Assembly (NCBI GenBank): GCA_004553625.1
Contig: SFKX01000005.1
Coordinates: 62,001 to 126,000 of the forward strand
Origin: Clostridiales bacterium
GTDB taxonomy: Bacteria; Bacillota_A; Clostridia; Oscillospirales; Oscillospiraceae
DNA length: 64,000 bases
Direction of reading: 5' to 3'
Shown here: one piece after another, positions 1 to 8,349 of the stretch
Layout: each line of letters opens with the position of its first letter
How positions within the stretch are numbered: position 1 is the first letter of the stretch
Program-made: the position numbers and the translations under genes
The notes under the pieces: model-generated
Databases searched by the model: none
What the model was told of the DNA's origin: nothing
Seen by the model: the letters and a program-made list of their open reading frames with translations, nothing else

Positions 1-679
1 TGTAGCCCTTCGTATAGTCGAACTTATCCACGGCCTTGATAAGGCCCAGGTTGCCCTCCTGGATGAGGTCCAGGAACAGCATGCCGCGGCCCACATAGCG
101 CTTGGCTATCGAGACGACCAGCCTGAGGTTGGCCTCGGCCATGCGCCTTTTGGCCTCCTCGTCGCCCTCGGCCATGCGGCGGGCCAGCTCCTGCTCCTCG
201 TCCGCGGTCAGCAGCGGGACCTTGCCGATCTCCTTGAGGTACATGCGAACAGGGTCGTCCGTCGAGAAGGTGTCCGCAAGCGAATCCGTGTCCGCTATCT
301 CCTCCTCGGTGACCTCCTCTATCTCCTGCAGCTCTTCGAGCTCGGGCAGGGCCTCGTCGTCCAGGGGCGGGACTATGTCCTCCCCGGCAGTGTCGATGCC
401 CAGGTTTTCGAGTTTATCGTAAAACTTGTCCAGCTCCTCGGGCTCCAGGTTCATATCGTCGAGGACGTCCATAAGTTCCTTGGAGGTGAGTTTGCCGGCC
501 TTCTTGCCCTTTTCTATGAGGGCGTTGAGCTTCTCCTCCTTCTGCTTGGCGAGCAGCTCCGGGTCCTCCGGCGCGGGCGCCTCCTCGGCCTTGTGTGAAC
601 TGCGCCTGCGCGACTTCACCTTTGCCTCCGCGGCCTCTTCCTGCGCCGCCGCTTTGACGGTCTTTTCATTCTCAGACAT
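1..679 (-). CDS. rpoD: Primary sigma factor RpoD (sigma-70/sigmaA), N-terminal part, cut by the window edge
   Basis: The housekeeping sigma factor directs RNA polymerase core to -35/-10 promoters. About 226 codons are present: an acidic, low-complexity N-terminus, then region 1.2 (DDPVRMYLKEIG) and regions 2.1/2.2 (NLRLVVSIAKRYVGRG, FLDLIQEGNLGL). The reading frame runs off the left edge before regions 2.4, 3 and 4. The ATG at 677-679 has a GGAGG box formed by the last codons of dnaG, whose stop lies 4 bp upstream, so the two genes are probably translationally coupled. The dnaG-rpoD order is the usual macromolecular-synthesis arrangement of Firmicutes. Identity is clear from the conserved regions. 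Confidence 0.96.
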   Translation of the reverse strand, partial: MSENEKTVKAAAQEEAAEAKVKSRRRSSHKAEEAPAPEDPELLAKQKEEKLNALIEKGKKAGKLTSKELMDVLDDMNLEPEELDKFYDKLENLGIDTAGEDIVPPLDDEALPELEELQEIEEVTEEEIADTDSLADTFSTDDPVRMYLKEIGKVPLLTADEEQELARRMAEGDEEAKRRMAEANLRLVVSIAKRYVGRGMLFLDLIQEGNLGLIKAVDKFDYTKGY

Positions 680-682
680 GGC

Positions 683-2413
683 TCATCCTCCGTAACCCTT
701 TGTTTTTTGCATGCGTCCCTGGATCTCCAGGAGGCTGCCCTCCTTCTCCCTGCGCGAGCGCATGACTGCTATGTAATCCGCCAGAGCCCTCTGCCCGTTT
801 GCAGCGGCCTCCGGCTTTTGAATAACACCTGTGAAAAGCGAAAATTCTTCCGCGGACAGCTCCCCGCTCAGCGCCGCGGGGGAAGTGACCCCGCCGTTTT
901 CAATGTGGCGCTTCAGAGCGGAGTATATTCGCCAGAGCTCCTTGGAGGAGAAGTCCTCCTCGCCCAGCTCCAGCCCGCGGAAATAGGCCGGGTCTTTATA
1001 CAGGAGGCGTATGACACCCTCCTCCGCCGCTGCGGAGCGCGGGTCCTCGTAACGGATGTCGCGGCTCAGGGGCTGGGACATTCTCGCCGGACGCAGCTCC
1101 TCACGCTCCGTGCGCTTGCGTGCCGAACTCAGCTTCCGCTTGCGCAGCCTGGCAACCTCCGCCTTTACAGCATCGGGCGAGACGCCGCAGAGCGACGCCA
1201 CACGCAGCGAATAGACCTCGCGCGCCGCCGGGTCCGGCAATTCGGACACAACGTCCGTCGCCTCCTTGAGATAGCCCAGCTTCCCCTCGTCCGTGGAGAG
1301 GTCGTGCTTCGCCTTCACCCCGTCCAACCTGTATTCGATGTGGTTCTCGCTCTCGGTGAGGAGGTTTTGGAAGGCGTCCGCGCCCTTTGTCTTTATGAAC
1401 TCGTCCGGGTCCTTCGCTCCGCGGACGGTCAGCACGCGGACCTTGAGCTCCAGCTTTTCAAGTATGCCGATGGCCCGCTGCGCGGCCTTTCTGCCAGCCT
1501 CATCCGCGTCGTAGGCTATGACCACCTCGCTCTTGTAGCGCGAGATGAGCCGCGCCTGCTCCGGCGTGAGCGAGGTGCCGAGCGAAGCCACCGCGCTGTC
1601 GAAGCCGGCCTGATGCAGGGAAACCACGTCGACATTGCCCTCGACGAGGATAATGTACCCGGATTTGGACTTTTTAGCCAGATTCAGCCCGAAAAGGTTG
1701 TGGCTTTTGCTAAAAACGGGCGTTTCGGGGCTGTTGAGGTATTTTGGCTCGCCCTCGCCCAGGATACGCCCGGAAAAGGCCACCACGTTGCCGCGCACAT
1801 CTATGACCGGGAACATCAGCCGATTTCGGAAGGCGTCGTACACGCCGCCGCGCCTCCCCGGCTTGGCAAGACCGGCCTCGCAGAGTTCGCGCTCCGAGTA
1901 TCCCTTCTGTTTCATGGCCGTGACGAGCGCCTCCCAGCCGTCCGGCGCGCAGCCCAGACCAAAGCGCCGCGCCGTTGCCGCGCTTATCCCGCGTCTGTGC
2001 ATATAGTCAGCGGCGGCAGCGCCCTCCGGCCTGGCGAGCTGCTCGTAGAAAAAACGCGCTGCGTCCCGGTTGAGAGCATAGAGTCGTTCCCGCTTCGGCC
2101 GGCCCAGGTCCCGCTCCTGCTCGGGCAGGGCCATGCCGGCCCGCCGCGCCAGGAACTCCACCGCCTCCGGGAAGCTCAGATTCTCGATCTCCATTATGAA
2201 GTTTATCACGCTGCCGCCCTTGCCGCAGCCGAAACAGTGGTATATCTGCTTCGACGGCGAAACAGAAAACGACGGCGTCTTTTCGCTGTGGAAGGGGCAG
2301 AGCCCAAAGAGGTTCTGGCCTGAGCGCTTGCTGAGGTCCACATATTCGCCCACGACGTCCTCTATGGGGTTCCGTTCCGCCAGCTCCTGCAAAAAATCTT
2401 GCGAAAAGGCCAA
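683..2413 (-). CDS. dnaG: DNA primase DnaG
   Basis: Synthesises RNA primers at the replication fork. The 576-residue protein has the normal length and order: a CHC2 zinc finger (C39, H42, C60, C63), the catalytic core with a TOPRIM domain (EGNVDVVSLHQAGF and the acidic AYDADEAG), and a more divergent C-terminal helicase-binding region ending in a short basic tail. It lies 15 bp downstream of the dGTPase-like gene and directly upstream of rpoD, so the three probably form one transcription unit. No internal stop or missing catalytic acid was seen. Confidence 0.97.
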   Translation of the reverse strand: MAFSQDFLQELAERNPIEDVVGEYVDLSKRSGQNLFGLCPFHSEKTPSFSVSPSKQIYHCFGCGKGGSVINFIMEIENLSFPEAVEFLARRAGMALPEQERDLGRPKRERLYALNRDAARFFYEQLARPEGAAAADYMHRRGISAATARRFGLGCAPDGWEALVTAMKQKGYSERELCEAGLAKPGRRGGVYDAFRNRLMFPVIDVRGNVVAFSGRILGEGEPKYLNSPETPVFSKSHNLFGLNLAKKSKSGYIILVEGNVDVVSLHQAGFDSAVASLGTSLTPEQARLISRYKSEVVIAYDADEAGRKAAQRAIGILEKLELKVRVLTVRGAKDPDEFIKTKGADAFQNLLTESENHIEYRLDGVKAKHDLSTDEGKLGYLKEATDVVSELPDPAAREVYSLRVASLCGVSPDAVKAEVARLRKRKLSSARKRTEREELRPARMSQPLSRDIRYEDPRSAAAEEGVIRLLYKDPAYFRGLELGEEDFSSKELWRIYSALKRHIENGGVTSPAALSGELSAEEFSLFTGVIQKPEAAANGQRALADYIAVMRSRREKEGSLLEIQGRMQKTKGYGG

Positions 2414-2428
2414 GCTCCGCGCCTCCCC

Positions 2429-3430
2429 TCAGCGCACCTGCCAGGATTTGGGGATGAACAGTTCGGAATACACGTCCATCACATATTTGTCCGTCATGCC
2501 GGAGACGTAGTCCGTCGCCGCTCGCTCAAGTCCGTCCTGCGCAGCAATCAGGCGGTAGTCCTCCGGCAGCTTGTCCGGCTGGTTGACATAATATTCCCAT
2601 ATGCTGTAAAGGATATTCCCAACCTTGCCCTCTTCGCCCTTGGCGACGGGGTTTTTGTACACGTATTCGTACATGAAGTCGGTAAACTCCTCTACGGCGG
2701 CGGCCATGACTTCGGACATGCGCAGTTCTTCGGCGCTGCTTCGGACGACATCCGTGACTATGGCATTTATCCTCTCGCTGTTGCGGGTACCAATGCGTTC
2801 GCGGACGATCTGCGGCTCCTCTCCGGGCTCGAGCAGGCCGGCGCGCTCGGCGTCGTCCAGGTCGTGGTTTATGTAGGCGATGCGGTCCGCCATGCGGACG
2901 ACGTCGGCCTCAAGGCTGCCTCGGGGCTGGCCTGTCGTGTGGTTGAGTATACCTATGCGGGTCTCGTTGCAGAGGTTAAGGCCGCGGCCGTCTTTTTCAA
3001 GCCGGTCCACGACGCGGAGGCTCTGCTCGTAGTGGCGGAAACCGCCGGGGAAGATCTCGTTCAGGGCGCGCTCCCCCGCGTGGCCGAAGGGCGTGTGGCC
3101 CAGGTCGTGGCCGAGCGCGATGGCCTCCGTCAGGTCCTCGTTCAGGCGCAGGGCGCGGGATATCGTCCGCGCGATCCGCGCGACCTCCAGCGTATGCGTG
3201 AGCCGGGTGCGGTAGTGGTCTCCCTCCGGCTGGAGAAAAACCTGCGTCTTGTGCTTGAGGCGGCGGAAGCTCTTGCAGTGGATGATCCGGTCAATGTCCC
3301 GCTGGAAGCAGGTGCGGACCTCGCACTCCGGCTCCGGCCTCGGTCTGCCCGTACTCTCTTTGGCGAGCACGCCCCGGGAGCAGACGAGCAGCTCTTCTGC
3401 GCGCTCTCTTGTCTCTCGCGGACATTCCAT
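2429..3430 (-). CDS. dgt: Deoxyguanosinetriphosphate triphosphohydrolase-like HD protein
   Basis: Probably hydrolyses dNTPs to deoxynucleoside plus triphosphate, limiting dNTP pools. The 333-residue protein carries the HD metal site in order: R-x-x-H-T (H79), then GHDLGHTPFGH with H108-D109, and a downstream conserved D in VVRMADRIAYINHD. This matches the short bacterial dGTPase-like subfamily rather than the long E. coli Dgt. It is the first gene of the probable dgt-dnaG-rpoD operon, which fits a link to replication. The ATG at 3430 follows an AAAGGAGG box. Substrate preference cannot be read from sequence. Confidence 0.9.
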   Translation of the reverse strand: MECPRETRERAEELLVCSRGVLAKESTGRPRPEPECEVRTCFQRDIDRIIHCKSFRRLKHKTQVFLQPEGDHYRTRLTHTLEVARIARTISRALRLNEDLTEAIALGHDLGHTPFGHAGERALNEIFPGGFRHYEQSLRVVDRLEKDGRGLNLCNETRIGILNHTTGQPRGSLEADVVRMADRIAYINHDLDDAERAGLLEPGEEPQIVRERIGTRNSERINAIVTDVVRSSAEELRMSEVMAAAVEEFTDFMYEYVYKNPVAKGEEGKVGNILYSIWEYYVNQPDKLPEDYRLIAAQDGLERAATDYVSGMTDKYVMDVYSELFIPKSWQVR

Positions 3431-3484
3431 CGTTCCCGCCTCCTTTCCCTCAACGCTATATACTGCGTATCCTTCAAAAATCCT

Positions 3485-4120
3485 CTATTTTTCCGAAAAA
3501 ATTTTCTGCGGCCTGAAAACGCTGCCCGCAACGCGGCTTTTCGCGCTTCCCGCAGTCACGTCGCCCAGCCTGTCGCAGAAAAGCGGGGCGGTCTCTAGTG
3601 GCAGCAGCGCCGAGACGGAGACCTCCGCCCCGAAGGAGGCCTCAACCTCCTCCGCGCCCAGGTCGGACAGCAGGCGGCGCACCCGCTCATATTGCGCGTA
3701 GCCGCAGTCAGTCTCCACCAGGCTCCACTCCGCCATCCGCGCCCGCCCAGCGGCCTCCAGGGCCATGGACGCCGCCTTCGAGTAGGCCCGCACCAGCCCG
3801 CCCGAGCCCAGCAGGATGCCGCCGAAATAGCGCGTCACCACGCAGCACACGTCGGACACCCCCGCAGAGCGGAACACGTTAAGCGTCGGCTGGCCGGAGG
3901 TGCCGCCCGGCTCCCCGTCGTCCGACCAGCGCATCGCGCCCGAGTTCAGCACATAGGCCCAGACGTTGTGCGTGGCGTCCTCGTACTTCTTCCGCACGCT
4001 CTCCACAAAGGCCATGGCCTCTGCCTCTGTGCGCGCGTACTGCACCTGGCCTATGAACCGCGACTTTTTATCCACATATTCCGCCTCGCCGTAACCGGCG
4101 GGGATGATATACTCAGACAT
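3485..4120 (-). CDS. YigZ/IMPACT family protein
   Basis: Member of the UPF0029/IMPACT family, which has been linked to translation control and stress but whose bacterial biochemical role is unsettled. The 211-residue protein has the signature block SDDGEPGGTSGQP and the following TRYFGGILLGSGGLVRAYS segment in the N-terminal domain, plus a C-terminal ferredoxin-like DUF1949 domain. The ATG at 4120 is chosen over one 24 bp upstream because AGGTG lies just before it and the conserved protein starts there. It is transcribed separately from, or reads into, dgt 55 bp downstream. Confidence 0.9.
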   Translation of the reverse strand: MSEYIIPAGYGEAEYVDKKSRFIGQVQYARTEAEAMAFVESVRKKYEDATHNVWAYVLNSGAMRWSDDGEPGGTSGQPTLNVFRSAGVSDVCCVVTRYFGGILLGSGGLVRAYSKAASMALEAAGRARMAEWSLVETDCGYAQYERVRRLLSDLGAEEVEASFGAEVSVSALLPLETAPLFCDRLGDVTAGSAKSRVAGSVFRPQKIFSEK

Positions 4121-4200
4121 CCCGACACCTCGCTTCAAAATCATATAATTTTACAATATTCATTCCACAGACGCAAGCACCAGATGTCGAAATGTGAAGG

Positions 4201-4229
4201 TTGACGGATATATACCATTATGTTACATT
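4201..4229 (+). promoter_or_regulatory. Candidate sigmaA promoter for the solute-binding lipoprotein
   Basis: TTGACG at 4201-4206, a 17-bp spacer and TACATT at 4224-4229, about 37 bp upstream of the chosen ATG. Assigned by pattern only. Confidence 0.55.
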
Positions 4230-4265
4230 TTAGGCAGACAACCAACTACTTTGGAGGCTTTGAAA

Positions 4266-6242
4266 ATGCGTGTACCTGCTGCTTGTACGCTTGTGCTTGC
4301 GCTGGCACTGTTGCTTTTATCCGGCTGCGGGGTGCGGGACGCCGCGCTCGCAGAAGGGGACGGAGGCGCGTATATACTCGTGCGCATGGATAACGGCGCG
4401 GACTCCACGGGCGCCGCTTTCGCCTGCGGCGAGGATATTTATACAGTCAATATGAATTTTGCTGAGGACGGCTCGTCTGAGTACAGCCTGGTGCGCAACG
4501 GCGCGGAGGTCGTATTTGCGGCTGGGACCGGCCAGATCAGCCTTGCCTGCGGCGGAGCGGACAGCCTCTGGCTGCTCGAGGGCGGGACGCTGCGCCGCTT
4601 GTCTTTCGACGGGGAGCAGCTCCTTGGTTTGGAGCTGTCCTGCGAGGATATGCTCTGCCTCGGTGACGAGCTGTATGTGCTGCGCGGCGGGCGAGTGGAG
4701 GTCCTGGACTGCGCCGGCGAGGCGCTTCGGAGCTTTGACGTTGACGATGGCGCAGGTATAGTGCGGGGAGGCGACGGGCAGGCCTACGTTACCCTGCCCG
4801 CCGGGGACGGGATGGATGTATATGCGCTCGATGCAGGCAGATCATCCGCCGTCAGACTGCCGCAGGTAACAGCGGCATATCCGGGCAGTGCCGAATGTCC
4901 GCTGCTGTGCCTGCGCCCCGAGGGCCTGTACTGGCTGCGTGCGGACGGGGCGCTCGAGCCCGCGGCGCTCTGGGAGAGCTGCGGCGCCGCCGTGGGCAAT
5001 CTCCGCCACGCCGAGGCGCTGGAGGACGGACGCATCCTTCTGCTGGACAGACTCGGCCCGGGGCTGCTGGAGGAGGCGGAACAGGGGAGCGAGCCGTCGG
5101 CGGAGGCCGTGACGCTCAGGCTCGGCACGGTGGGTGACGGCCTCCGCTATATTACCGACAGCTACAACACACAGTCGGACGGCACCCGCGTGCAGGAGAT
5201 CGACTACACCCTGGGCGGCACATTGAGCGTGCAGGATGCGTTGATACGGCTAACAGCCGACATAGCTTCGGGCGAAGGGCCTGATATGCTGCTCATAACG
5301 AACCTGCCGGTCCAAAGCTACATTCGCCGCGGCCTCCTTGCTGAACTCTCGGGATTGCTGGATACCGCTGACGTCGTCATGGCGAAGGCGCTGGAGGAAT
5401 CGGGCGGGCTGTACTACCTGACTCGCAGTTTCGGGGTCGAGACATATGCGGGACTCGCGTCGAACTTCGGAGAGGCTGAGGGCTGGACGATGGACGAGTA
5501 TCTGGAGGCAGAATCGCAGCTCGGGTCGGACGCAGAAATGTTCTACAACGCCACGCAGGAACTGTTCCTGCGCATGACAGGCGCGAGTTATATGAGGGAT
5601 GCCATAGACTGGAGCAGCGGAGAGTGCCGCTTCGACAGCGCGGGTTTTATACGCATACTGGAGACGGCGGCAGCAATGACGGAGTACCCGGAGGAGGCGG
5701 TCCTCGGCTACACGCCCACGGAGGAGCTGCTGAGGACGGGAGCAGAATATGTGACGCTGTGCAATATCAGCAGCGTCACAAAAATGGCCTCATTCGAGGC
5801 AGCGGTCGGCGAGAGGCTGTGCTTCGTGGGTATGCCGACGCCGGACGGAGCAAACGGCTCGGTCATGAACGTGAACGGCGCGGTGGGGGTCATGGCGTAT
5901 ACGGAGCACCCGGAGGCCTGCGCCGATTTCCTGGAGTACCTGCTGAGCGGATATGACAGTTCGGAGCTCGACTATGAGCGCAACGGAAGTATGCCGATGT
6001 ACAGGCCCTACTTTGAGGGACTCGTGGCCCGCGCAAAAGCGGACGGCAAGTTGAGCGACGAAGACGCGAAGCGCCTGTATGACTTCCTGGACGGCGTACG
6101 GTATACGAATGTGTACGACAAGACCGTTATAGATATCATCCTTGAAGAGGCTTCGGCGGTCTGCGGCGGCATACGCGGCGCGGCCGAGGCGGCGGGGATC
6201 ATACAGGAGCGAGTCTCTACCTACGTCGCGGAACAGAGCTGA
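4266..6242 (+). CDS. Orphan extracellular solute-binding lipoprotein with a long N-terminal extension
   Basis: A 658-residue secreted lipoprotein with signal peptide and lipobox LLLLSGC (Cys21). The first ~270 residues are short beta-rich repeats (aspartate-, glycine- and leucine-rich blades such as DSLWLLEGGTLRRLSFDG) that look like a beta-propeller. The rest, from VTLRLGTVGD onward, resembles a family 1 ABC substrate-binding protein (DMLLITNLPVQSYIRRGLLAELSG and later TEHPEACADFLEYLLSG). The ATG at 4266 follows GGAGG at 4252-4256; the frame is open 72 bp further upstream, but without SD or signal peptide. No permease or ATPase for a sugar-type transporter is adjacent, so ligand and partner are unknown. 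Confidence 0.8.
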   Translation: MRVPAACTLVLALALLLLSGCGVRDAALAEGDGGAYILVRMDNGADSTGAAFACGEDIYTVNMNFAEDGSSEYSLVRNGAEVVFAAGTGQISLACGGADSLWLLEGGTLRRLSFDGEQLLGLELSCEDMLCLGDELYVLRGGRVEVLDCAGEALRSFDVDDGAGIVRGGDGQAYVTLPAGDGMDVYALDAGRSSAVRLPQVTAAYPGSAECPLLCLRPEGLYWLRADGALEPAALWESCGAAVGNLRHAEALEDGRILLLDRLGPGLLEEAEQGSEPSAEAVTLRLGTVGDGLRYITDSYNTQSDGTRVQEIDYTLGGTLSVQDALIRLTADIASGEGPDMLLITNLPVQSYIRRGLLAELSGLLDTADVVMAKALEESGGLYYLTRSFGVETYAGLASNFGEAEGWTMDEYLEAESQLGSDAEMFYNATQELFLRMTGASYMRDAIDWSSGECRFDSAGFIRILETAAAMTEYPEEAVLGYTPTEELLRTGAEYVTLCNISSVTKMASFEAAVGERLCFVGMPTPDGANGSVMNVNGAVGVMAYTEHPEACADFLEYLLSGYDSSELDYERNGSMPMYRPYFEGLVARAKADGKLSDEDAKRLYDFLDGVRYTNVYDKTVIDIILEEASAVCGGIRGAAEAAGIIQERVSTYVAEQS

Positions 6243-6261
6243 ATACAGCGAGAAAATTTTG

Positions 6262-6292
6262 CACGCCCCCTTGACAAAGTCGAGGGGGCGTG
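6262..6292. terminator. Strong GC-rich hairpin overlapping the next promoter
   Basis: Arms 6262-6275 and 6279-6292 (CACGCCCCCTTGAC / GTCGAGGGGGCGTG) pair over 14 positions with one G-T pair and a 3-nt loop. It lies just after the lipoprotein stop and is followed by TTATATT, so it could end that transcript. It also contains the -35 box of the GntR operon. Confidence 0.55.
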
Positions 6293-6299
6293 TTATATT
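6271..6299 (+). promoter_or_regulatory. SigmaA promoter of the GntR-ABC operon
   Basis: Consensus TTGACA at 6271-6276, a 17-bp spacer and TATATT at 6294-6299. The -35 box is inside the hairpin described at 6262-6292. Confidence 0.8.
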
Positions 6300-6308
6300 G
6301 CAGCCACA

Positions 6309-6334
6309 GTTAGTTAATTACTCAAGTAACTAAC
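6309..6334. promoter_or_regulatory. Candidate GntR (YtrA-type) operator
   Basis: Perfect 8-bp inverted repeat GTTAGTTA (6309-6316) and TAACTAAC (6327-6334) with a 10-bp spacer, just downstream of the -10 box and upstream of the SD of the GntR gene. The position fits autorepression. Confidence 0.6.
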
Positions 6335-6356
6335 CGATACACCAGGAGGTGAGCCG

Positions 6357-6728
6357 ATGGCAGGCTTTGATGAGTCCAGACCGATCTTCCTCCAGCTTGC
6401 GGAGATGCTGGAGGACGGGATAATCTCCGGCGCGTTTCCGGAGGAGGGGCAGATACCCTCCATCACGGAATACTCCGCCGCGCTGAAGATCAATCCCGCA
6501 ACGGCGCTCAAGGGCATCAACCTGCTCGTTGAGGATGGCCTTGTCTACAAAAAACGCGGCGTCGGCATGTTCGTAGCCGCCGGAGCCAGGGAAAAGCTGC
6601 TCCAAAAGCGCCGCGAGAGTTTTTATGTAAACCTTGCGAAGCCCACGGCGAGAGAGGCAAGAGCGCTCGGCCTCTCGCTCGAGGAGCTTCAGAAAATGAT
6701 GGAAAGAGGATATAACGATGGCGATTGA
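6357..6728 (+). CDS. GntR family regulator, YtrA type
   Basis: A 123-residue transcriptional regulator. The winged HTH covers roughly residues 8-75 (FLQLAEMLEDGIISGAF, then IPSITEYSAALKINPATALKGINLLVEDGL). Only about 45 residues follow, so there is no large effector domain; this is characteristic of the YtrA subfamily, which usually controls an adjacent ABC exporter. AGGAGGTGA lies just before the ATG. Its stop overlaps the ATPase start by 11 bp, and a palindrome lies in its leader, so it very likely autoregulates the whole operon. The inducer is unknown; in related systems it is often a cell-wall-active compound. Confidence 0.92.
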   Translation: MAGFDESRPIFLQLAEMLEDGIISGAFPEEGQIPSITEYSAALKINPATALKGINLLVEDGLVYKKRGVGMFVAAGAREKLLQKRRESFYVNLAKPTAREARALGLSLEELQKMMERGYNDGD

Positions 6729-7575
6729 GCTTAAAAACGTATCCAAAAGTTTTGGCGGCGTCCACGCGCTCTCGGACGTCAGCCTTTCCTTCGGCGGTGG
6801 GAAGATATACGGCCTGCTCGGCCCCAACGGCGCGGGCAAGACGACGCTGCTGAACATTATAACGAACCGCCTCTACGCGGACAGCGGCGAGGTGACGATA
6901 GACGGCGAGAGCGCACCCGGGCGCGACCGGGCGCTCGGCAAGGTCTACATGATGGCGGAGCAGAACCTGTTCCCGGACAGCATGAAGGTAAAGGCCGCGC
7001 TGAAGATAACGGCGGATTTCATCCCCAGCTTCGATTTGGAACTGGCTATGGAGCTGGCGGAGAAGTTCGGCCTGCCGATGAACAAGAAGGTCAAGGCCCT
7101 CTCGACGGGCTACTCAAGCATAATCCGGCTTGTGCTGGCGCTCTCGGCAGGCACGCCCTACGTCATCTTCGACGAACCCGTGCTCGGCCTGGACGCGCAG
7201 CACCGCGATATGTTCTACCGTCTGCTGATGGAACACTGCGGCGGGGGCGGACAGACGGTCATTCTCTCCACCCACCTCATACAGGAGGCCGCACCGCTCA
7301 TAGAGCATGCAGTCATCATAAAGGGCGGCAAGATCCTGCGCGACGCCTCGGCAGAGGAGCTGACCGGCGCGGCGCACACTGTGTCCGGTCCCGCCGGGCT
7401 GGTGGACGGCTACATCGCGGGCCGGCAGGTGCTGAACACTACGGCCATAGGCGGACTCAAGACCGCCTGCGTCGAGGGCGAGCCCGACTCGCGCATCCCC
7501 GCGGGCCTCGAAGTCAGCGCCATGGGCCTGCAGGACTACTTCATAAGTCTCATGAACGAGGAGGATGCGAAATGA
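6718..7575 (+). CDS. ABC transporter ATP-binding protein
   Basis: Cytoplasmic ATPase of a drug/peptide-type ABC exporter. The 285-residue protein has Walker A GPNGAGKTT (about 34-42), a degenerate signature LSTGYSS in place of LSGGQ, Walker B YVIFDEPVLGLD and the switch histidine in STHLIQEA. The C-terminal ~70 residues after the nucleotide-binding domain are family-variable. It overlaps the GntR gene upstream and the first permease downstream by 4 bp, so all are co-translated. By analogy with Bacillus ytr-type operons it may respond to membrane or wall stress; the substrate cannot be inferred. Confidence 0.93.
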   Translation: MAIELKNVSKSFGGVHALSDVSLSFGGGKIYGLLGPNGAGKTTLLNIITNRLYADSGEVTIDGESAPGRDRALGKVYMMAEQNLFPDSMKVKAALKITADFIPSFDLELAMELAEKFGLPMNKKVKALSTGYSSIIRLVLALSAGTPYVIFDEPVLGLDAQHRDMFYRLLMEHCGGGGQTVILSTHLIQEAAPLIEHAVIIKGGKILRDASAEELTGAAHTVSGPAGLVDGYIAGRQVLNTTAIGGLKTACVEGEPDSRIPAGLEVSAMGLQDYFISLMNEEDAK

Positions 7576-8300
7576 ACTTCCTGCCCATCTTCAAATACCG
7601 GCTGAAGGACGACCTCAAGGCCGTGGGCGTGTTCCTTTTGGTGACGCTGCTGTGCATGGTGCTGGTGATTTACGGCATAATGATCATGGTTTCAGAGATA
7701 GATGACCGCGTAGTGTCGAACTTTTCAATAGCACTGACGGTATTTTCATTTGTTATAGGCATCGTAACGGTGCGAGAGGACCTGCGGCTGGGCATCCAGA
7801 ACGGAGTGTCGCGCGGCACGAGCCTTGCGGCCTGTTTTACGGCGAATGTCGTGGCGTCGCTGGCGGCGGCGCTGGGCGTGACGCTCGTAGAATGGCTGTC
7901 GGTGACGACGCAGAGCACGACGAACGCGGCGCTCGTAAGCTTTTACGCCATGATCTACGGCGAGGACGCGAGCCTGGCCGGGCAGCTGCGGAGCTTCCTG
8001 CTGAGTTTTGTGTGGAGCGGCTCGGCGGTGTTCGTGGGCAGTTTCCTGTCGCTCTTGTACTGGCGGCTCTCAAAGCTCTGGCGCTGGATAGTGTCGCTCG
8101 GCATGGGCGCGGCGCTGATTTTGCTGCTGAACGCGACGATGATAGTCGGCGGGCTCATGGACAGGGTGCTGGCGTTCTTCCGCTGGCTGGGCGAGGCGCC
8201 GGTGAACCTGTGCATATGCCTCGTGGGCGTGGCCATAGTCTTCGCCGTCTTCGACTGGCTCCTGACCCGCAAGGCCCCCATCACCGCCGCCACCGCGTGA
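7572..8300 (+). CDS. ABC-2 type permease, copy 1
   Basis: A 242-residue integral membrane protein with about six hydrophobic segments and a hydrophilic N-terminus (FKYRLKDDLK). It is the membrane partner of the preceding ATPase and overlaps it by 4 bp. It shares a clear pattern with the next gene: the N-terminal RxKDD motif, the block TVREDLRLGIQNGVSRGTSL, a shared GEDAS loop, the SLLYWRLSKLWRWIVSLGMGA segment and the identical end RKAPITAATA/RRAPITAATA. This marks the two as tandem duplicates. Confidence 0.87.
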   Translation: MNFLPIFKYRLKDDLKAVGVFLLVTLLCMVLVIYGIMIMVSEIDDRVVSNFSIALTVFSFVIGIVTVREDLRLGIQNGVSRGTSLAACFTANVVASLAAALGVTLVEWLSVTTQSTTNAALVSFYAMIYGEDASLAGQLRSFLLSFVWSGSAVFVGSFLSLLYWRLSKLWRWIVSLGMGAALILLLNATMIVGGLMDRVLAFFRWLGEAPVNLCICLVGVAIVFAVFDWLLTRKAPITAATA

Positions 8301-8349
8301 AAAAGTAGGTATCGGGCTCGGAGCGTATGATTAATGAGGAGGATGTGAG

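Noticed and set aside
707..2323. A 538-codon plus-strand open frame
   Set aside because: It is antisense to dnaG; the translated product has low-complexity Arg/Leu/Ala composition with no domain, a common by-product of GC-rich codon bias.
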